Assembly: GCF_018991925.1 (NCBI RefSeq)
Contig: NW_024732415.1
Coordinates: 3,736,613-3,800,612, forward strand
Origin: Homarus americanus
Lineage: Eukaryota > Arthropoda > Malacostraca > Decapoda > Nephropidae
Length of the DNA: 64,000 nt
Reading direction: 5' to 3'
Positions 33,190 to 64,000 of the stretch are shown here, one piece after another (position 1 is the first letter of the stretch; each line of letters opens with the position of its first letter). The translations under genes and the position numbers were made by a program. The notes below the pieces were generated by a model that did no database searches, was not told where the DNA came from, and saw only the letters and a list, made by a program, of their open reading frames with translations.

Positions 33190-33486
33190 GTTTCTTGACT
33201 GTAAATGTAGCCGCTTGGGCGATCGGTCACGTCTTTGATTACTGTTCCTTTTCTTTTTTCCTCTTCACCAAAAGATCGGCTCGTTAGCCGCTTGGGCGAT
33301 CGGTACGTCTCTGTTACGCACTGTTGGCAAGTACTGGGCATGCACCGGCTCCTGAATGTACCTGAACCTGCTCCAGTGTTGGTCAAGTCTTGTCTTGAAA
33401 GAGCTCACACTCGGTGCCGTCACAACACTTTCTGGTAGATTGTTCCAATAGTTCACAACTCTCACTCCGAAAAAGTATGCCCTCAC
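33190..33486 (-). mobile_element. retrotransposon 3' fragment, minus strand
   Basis: The minus strand encodes FFGVRVVNYWNNLPESVVTA and QEPVHAQYLPTVR and includes the terminal CCGATCGCCCAAGCGGCTA repeats twice. It is a 5'-truncated copy of the same family as the long copy at 29,617. Confidence 0.85.
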
Positions 33487-33722
33487 TTAATATCTAGTAT
33501 AAATATCATCTAAGGCTTCCTTAGGGGTTCTTTATTTAAATAACAGTTTGTAGATCTAATTATCAGTGGCAAAAAAATAAATCAAGTTAATGAGTAGAAT
33601 AAAAGTTTATATACAACAAGTCCCAGGTGTGTTCTGGTAAGCCCTTTTCCTGTGATGCATTACATGTGGTTAAGATAAAGCATTATGTGCACCTGTGTAC
33701 ACACAAATGTTAGCCTGGCATA

Positions 33723-35056
33723 CAGTAGTCCATCGCCAACCGTGTGCGTTAGGATCCTGAAAACCCCAGTAGTTGGCAAATCTGTGGGAAATATGGGGTT
33801 AGGTTCCATGGGCGCGGATAACATTCGTCAAATCCTAACTAAGTTGACTGTTCCTTCACTAAACAATACCTGTATTGTACACTGAATTACATTTGAGTCA
33901 AATAAATATAAATAGCTTAGTATAAATTAAATAGTAATACAAATTTTACACTATATCTCTGTGGAGATGGTACGTTGCTATAAAATAAGAAAAATGAAGA
34001 GCATGGGTGTGAACGTGTGTGTGTGGACTTGGCAGGTCGCCTGTGTCTCACCCTACCAGGTCAAACTGTATTACTGTATTGTTATTTTTCAACTTATTTT
34101 TGGGTAATATACTTTTTTTATTCATTTTTTTTTACTGTTACATGCACACACAATCATTCATACAGAATGTGTAAATAAATAAAAAAAATTATTATCATAA
34201 GGTAAAAAATTTAGAGAATAAGCATTTCTTACTTCCACGGGAGTTAAGTGTCGGATCGTGGGAGGGGAAAGGTTGTGAGGGGAATGTGGTGGCGGGGATC
34301 TCAGCCTCTCCTTATCAGGACAAGCTGTGAGCTGTGTTATTGTTGTTGTTTTTTCAACTCATAGTCTAAAAAAAATAAATAAATAAAAAATAAAATAAAA
34401 AATAAATAAAAAACAAAGAGAATACAGGAGGTCGCCGGGTTATGAACGGGCTCTGTTCCTGAGAACGTTCTTAAGTTGAAAATGTACGTAAGTCGAAACA
34501 CATACTATGTGCATACCGTACTTACAGAACAATGTTTAAAATCCCACTACATATATCATACCCTAAGTCCTTTTATACATATAAAATAACTTAATTTAAG
34601 ACAAAAGAAGAAATAGAATGACAAAATACAGTAAATGAAAGTAAAAAATAAGTCAGCAGGTAAATAAAATACTGTAAATTTCAAGTTTAACCCCATTTGT
34701 ATCGGCGAGCATTCGTAAGTCGGCGACCACTTGTAAACATTTCTTACATTTGCATGATTTAGCTCAAGATCATGGGAGAGGGAGGGGGGAGTGAGCTTCT
34801 GTCTCCCATGTCCTTAGTGAGACGATTGCCAAATGGTAATGCAGTATTTTTTCTTTTCTTTTATTAATTAATATTATTTTTATTAATTTCTCACATTTAC
34901 GGAGGAATACATTAGATCGCAGAGGGATACAGACGCTACACTAGTCCGCGGATACTCAAAATTCAATACCGTGGTTGGTGAAATGGTATACAGAGTAAAA
35001 ACTGTGGATGCCCAGAATCTGCAAATGGGAAATCGCAGTTGGCGAGGGTCTACTGT
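33723..35056. mobile_element. Tigger-like element with a nested second element
   Basis: TIRs CAGTAGTCCATCGCCAACCG and, inverted, CAGTAGACCCTCGCCAACTG with TA flanks. The interior shares TACTGTTACATGCACACACA...CAGAATGTG with 17,193-17,950. An independent element is inserted at 34,425-34,733. Confidence 0.8.
34425..34733. mobile_element. nested Tigger-like element
   Basis: Ends CAGGAGGTCGCCGGGTTATG and, inverted, CAAGTGGTCGCCGACTTACG with TA on both sides; 309 bp, no ORF. Removing it restores the phrase (GA)GAATAAACATTTCTTAC that parallels the related element near 17,550. Confidence 0.75.
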
Positions 35057-35879
35057 AATCGAAATCTGGTTAACAGAAAGAAAACCATGGAAGTTTGAAT
35101 CTGGTTCTTGAGAAGCCAACATAAATTTGGGCAACCTGTAATAAAAAAAAATTGGTCTAAAATTACAGTACTGTACAGGTACTGTATGTGATGCATTTTA
35201 TAGAGATCATGTAAAAAAAAATATAAAACATAAACATATCAAAGGGTTACTGCGAAGTCAAGTCATCCTCCTTAATTTTTTCAATTATTAACTACACTAA
35301 ATCCTCTATAATTCATAATATGACTATTTTTTTAAATTCTGAACCTGTAAACCTAATTTTGATCTTTACTTAATCATAGCAAATGATTTACAAAACAGGC
35401 TGTTTGGTGCATAACATCCCTTCATCCAGTGCACAGTAGAGGCAGCCCCTTCCAGTTAGTGCATGTATTCTGTAGTTAAGAGACCTATTGTGTGATGCCG
35501 CCTTAAGCTTGTTAGTACAGTACTGTATAACCAGCTTCGGTGCACAAATAAGTCACATAGAGATATGTATTTTAAAATATGAAAGAAATATGATGGACTA
35601 AGAAAGCTATTGATTTCATTACATAATTAAGCTATTTATACACATTTTCTATTATAATTGTACAAAATCAGGGAAAATATATAATCTTTTATATACCGGT
35701 ACATGTCCACGGCAGTAATCTTTCCATTGGTTGGTAGTGTAATACCTTTCTTAAAAACTAAACTTAAATTTAATCTTAGGTACAATTTATGGTTAGGAAT
35801 GCTAGAAAATTGCATATAATAACTGAGCATCCTATCCCAGTTATTCACACTCAGCAGAAGAAACACTACACTTTGTTTA

Positions 35880-62847
<26,968 letters not shown>

Positions 62848-63588
62848 CTGAGAAAAAAAAATCTGATAACAGAGCTCTGAACGTACACAGTCAAGTATGG
62901 TACCAGCCCACTCACTTGAGTCTCTTTTAGCAAAAAAGCATCAGATGAAAATCTGGAAACACAGTTGTCAATTCTTCAACATAAATACTCATAAGTACAG
63001 AAACAAAACAGGACTTCTACTGTACACTCTATTTATAGACAGTGTAAAGATATGAGAAACAGGAATAGGGTACAGTATTCATATTCAAATACATCTGAAT
63101 ACAGAATTTCAAATTTTAAGTCTTCAAATACATTGCTATAGAAAATTAAAATACATTACAGGAACACCTCGCTATTAGCAACACTACTTCTCCTCAACTG
63201 ATATTTTAACACCCCTATTTGATATTCACAAAGCATACCCCGCTTGTTCACAAATTAAAAATTACAATACTGATACCCTACAGTAATATTTCAAACCAGG
63301 TGGGTTAGCTGGAGCTTTCATGTAGGGCTCGCTTCACACAGGTGTTTTTTTATTGTGAGTACAGACCCATGCAGTTTATAAATTAATGAAGTTCAATGGA
63401 ACCATTTCACACAGAGCATGTGAGTGAAAATTCACATGAGGGAGATGCCCACCCCAAGCCTGTACCTATACATTACTTCCAAACCACGACATGAGAAAAT
63501 AAGCTGAGCATTCTAGAATTCTTCCTATGGTAGTGGTAAATGCTAGTTTACATAATTACAGTACTGTACATTCATTTATAAATGTTGA

Positions 63589-63939
63589 AAGTGGTATCTC
63601 CATTAGCCGGAACAAATGGTGCAGAGCACTTCTGGGAAAGAGAGATTTCCGGGTAACGAGACGACTTGCTCAAAGCCGGAAAAAATCCTTCATCCCCGGA
63701 ACTTTCCGGATAATGGAAAAATGTTCTTGGAAATTCCAGAAATTGCCAATTACATCATCTCTCAAACCCAGGAAAATATCCCCCATCCCTAAAATTTTCT
63801 GAAATTTTCCGGGTACGGTAGTACTGGGAAAAATGTCTTGGAATTTTCCAGAAAATAATTCCCAAAGCCAGAATTTTCCGGAAAATTCTGGCTTTGGGAA
63901 TGATTTTCCGAGAAAATTTCAATTCTGGCTAACAGAGAT

Positions 63940-63941
<2 letters not shown>
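63589..63941. mobile_element. palindrome-rich Tigger-like element copy 2
   Basis: It aligns inverted with 46,530-46,800 (GGTGCAGAGCACTTC, AGAGATTTCCGGGTAA, GGGAATGATTTTCCGAG) and ends in TGGCTAACAGAGATATT. It is rich in GGAAAATTCC palindromes; the perfect pair CCAGAATTTTCCGGAAAATTCTGG is centred near 63,882. Confidence 0.65.

Positions 63942-63980
<39 letters not shown>
63942..63980. repeat. (CA)n microsatellite
   Basis: About 19 perfect CA units followed by CCCCTCACTCACTCACTCA at the right edge. Confidence 0.95.
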
Positions 63981-63983
<3 letters not shown>

Positions 63984-64000
63984 CTCACTCACTCACTCAT

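Larger units (their letters stand above)
24679..35879. other. intergenic region between TMEM165 and Pvr
   Basis: About 11 kb. It must contain the TMEM165 promoter and probably a 5' untranslated exon, neither located with confidence, and the Pvr 3' untranslated region. It holds a TACTT/TACTG palindrome (25,456-25,521), two retrotransposon families and Tigger-like elements, listed separately. Confidence 0.6.
62848..64000. other. Pvr intron to right edge
   Basis: No further Ig-domain exon was found up to the window edge. A lone Tigger-like end, CAGGAACACCTCGCTATTAG, lies at about 63,159, and the palindrome-rich element and CA repeat follow. Confidence 0.5.

Overview
The window looks like nuclear DNA of an arthropod, most likely a decapod or other malacostracan crustacean. 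Genes are split into small exons by kilobase introns, the DNA is AT-rich, it carries many short transposons flanked by TA duplications, and it has interstitial TTAGG repeats (the arthropod telomere unit). The organism assignment is inference; no species-specific gene was recognised.

Two host genes are readable, both on the minus strand. (1) From the right edge to 35,880 lies the 3' part of a PDGF/VEGF-receptor-like receptor tyrosine kinase (Pvr). Twelve exons join in frame into 837 codons: the end of a membrane-proximal Ig domain, transmembrane helix, juxtamembrane segment, kinase N-lobe, a kinase insert of about 200 residues, kinase C-lobe, and a tail with five YxxM and three YxN motifs before the stop codon. 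The upstream Ig-domain exons are beyond position 64,000. (2) From 24,678 to beyond the left edge lies the 5' part of TMEM165 (GDT1/UPF0016 family, Golgi cation/proton exchanger): a signal-peptide exon, an exon with the ELGDKT motif, and an exon with the conserved IPRVYT...DEGQEELEEVQ block. The second half, with the second ExGD motif, lies left of the window.

The most notable feature is between TMEM165 exon 3 and the missing downstream exons. Five diverged copies of one 33-36 nt, phase-0 microexon are strung over about 8 kb (12,746 to 5,000), each with plausible splice sites. They encode alternative 11-12 residue versions of the linker after the DEGQEELEEVQ block. Two copies carry long (UG)n or (UC)n tracts about 30 nt upstream of their acceptors, and one uses a GC donor. 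This looks like an undescribed alternative-microexon cassette.

The rest is mostly transposon-derived. At least a dozen Tigger/pogo-like elements have CAG...CTG ends and TA duplications; one keeps a transposase remnant with its catalytic core deleted. A non-LTR retrotransposon family occurs as one long chimeric copy with a 597-codon reverse-transcriptase frame (29,656-31,449) and several tail fragments, one interrupted by two Tigger-like insertions. There are also a hAT-like transposase pseudogene inside a Pvr intron, a tRNA-derived SINE with a 14-bp duplication, and long GA, TA and CA microsatellites. No RNA genes, CRISPR arrays or prokaryotic features were seen.
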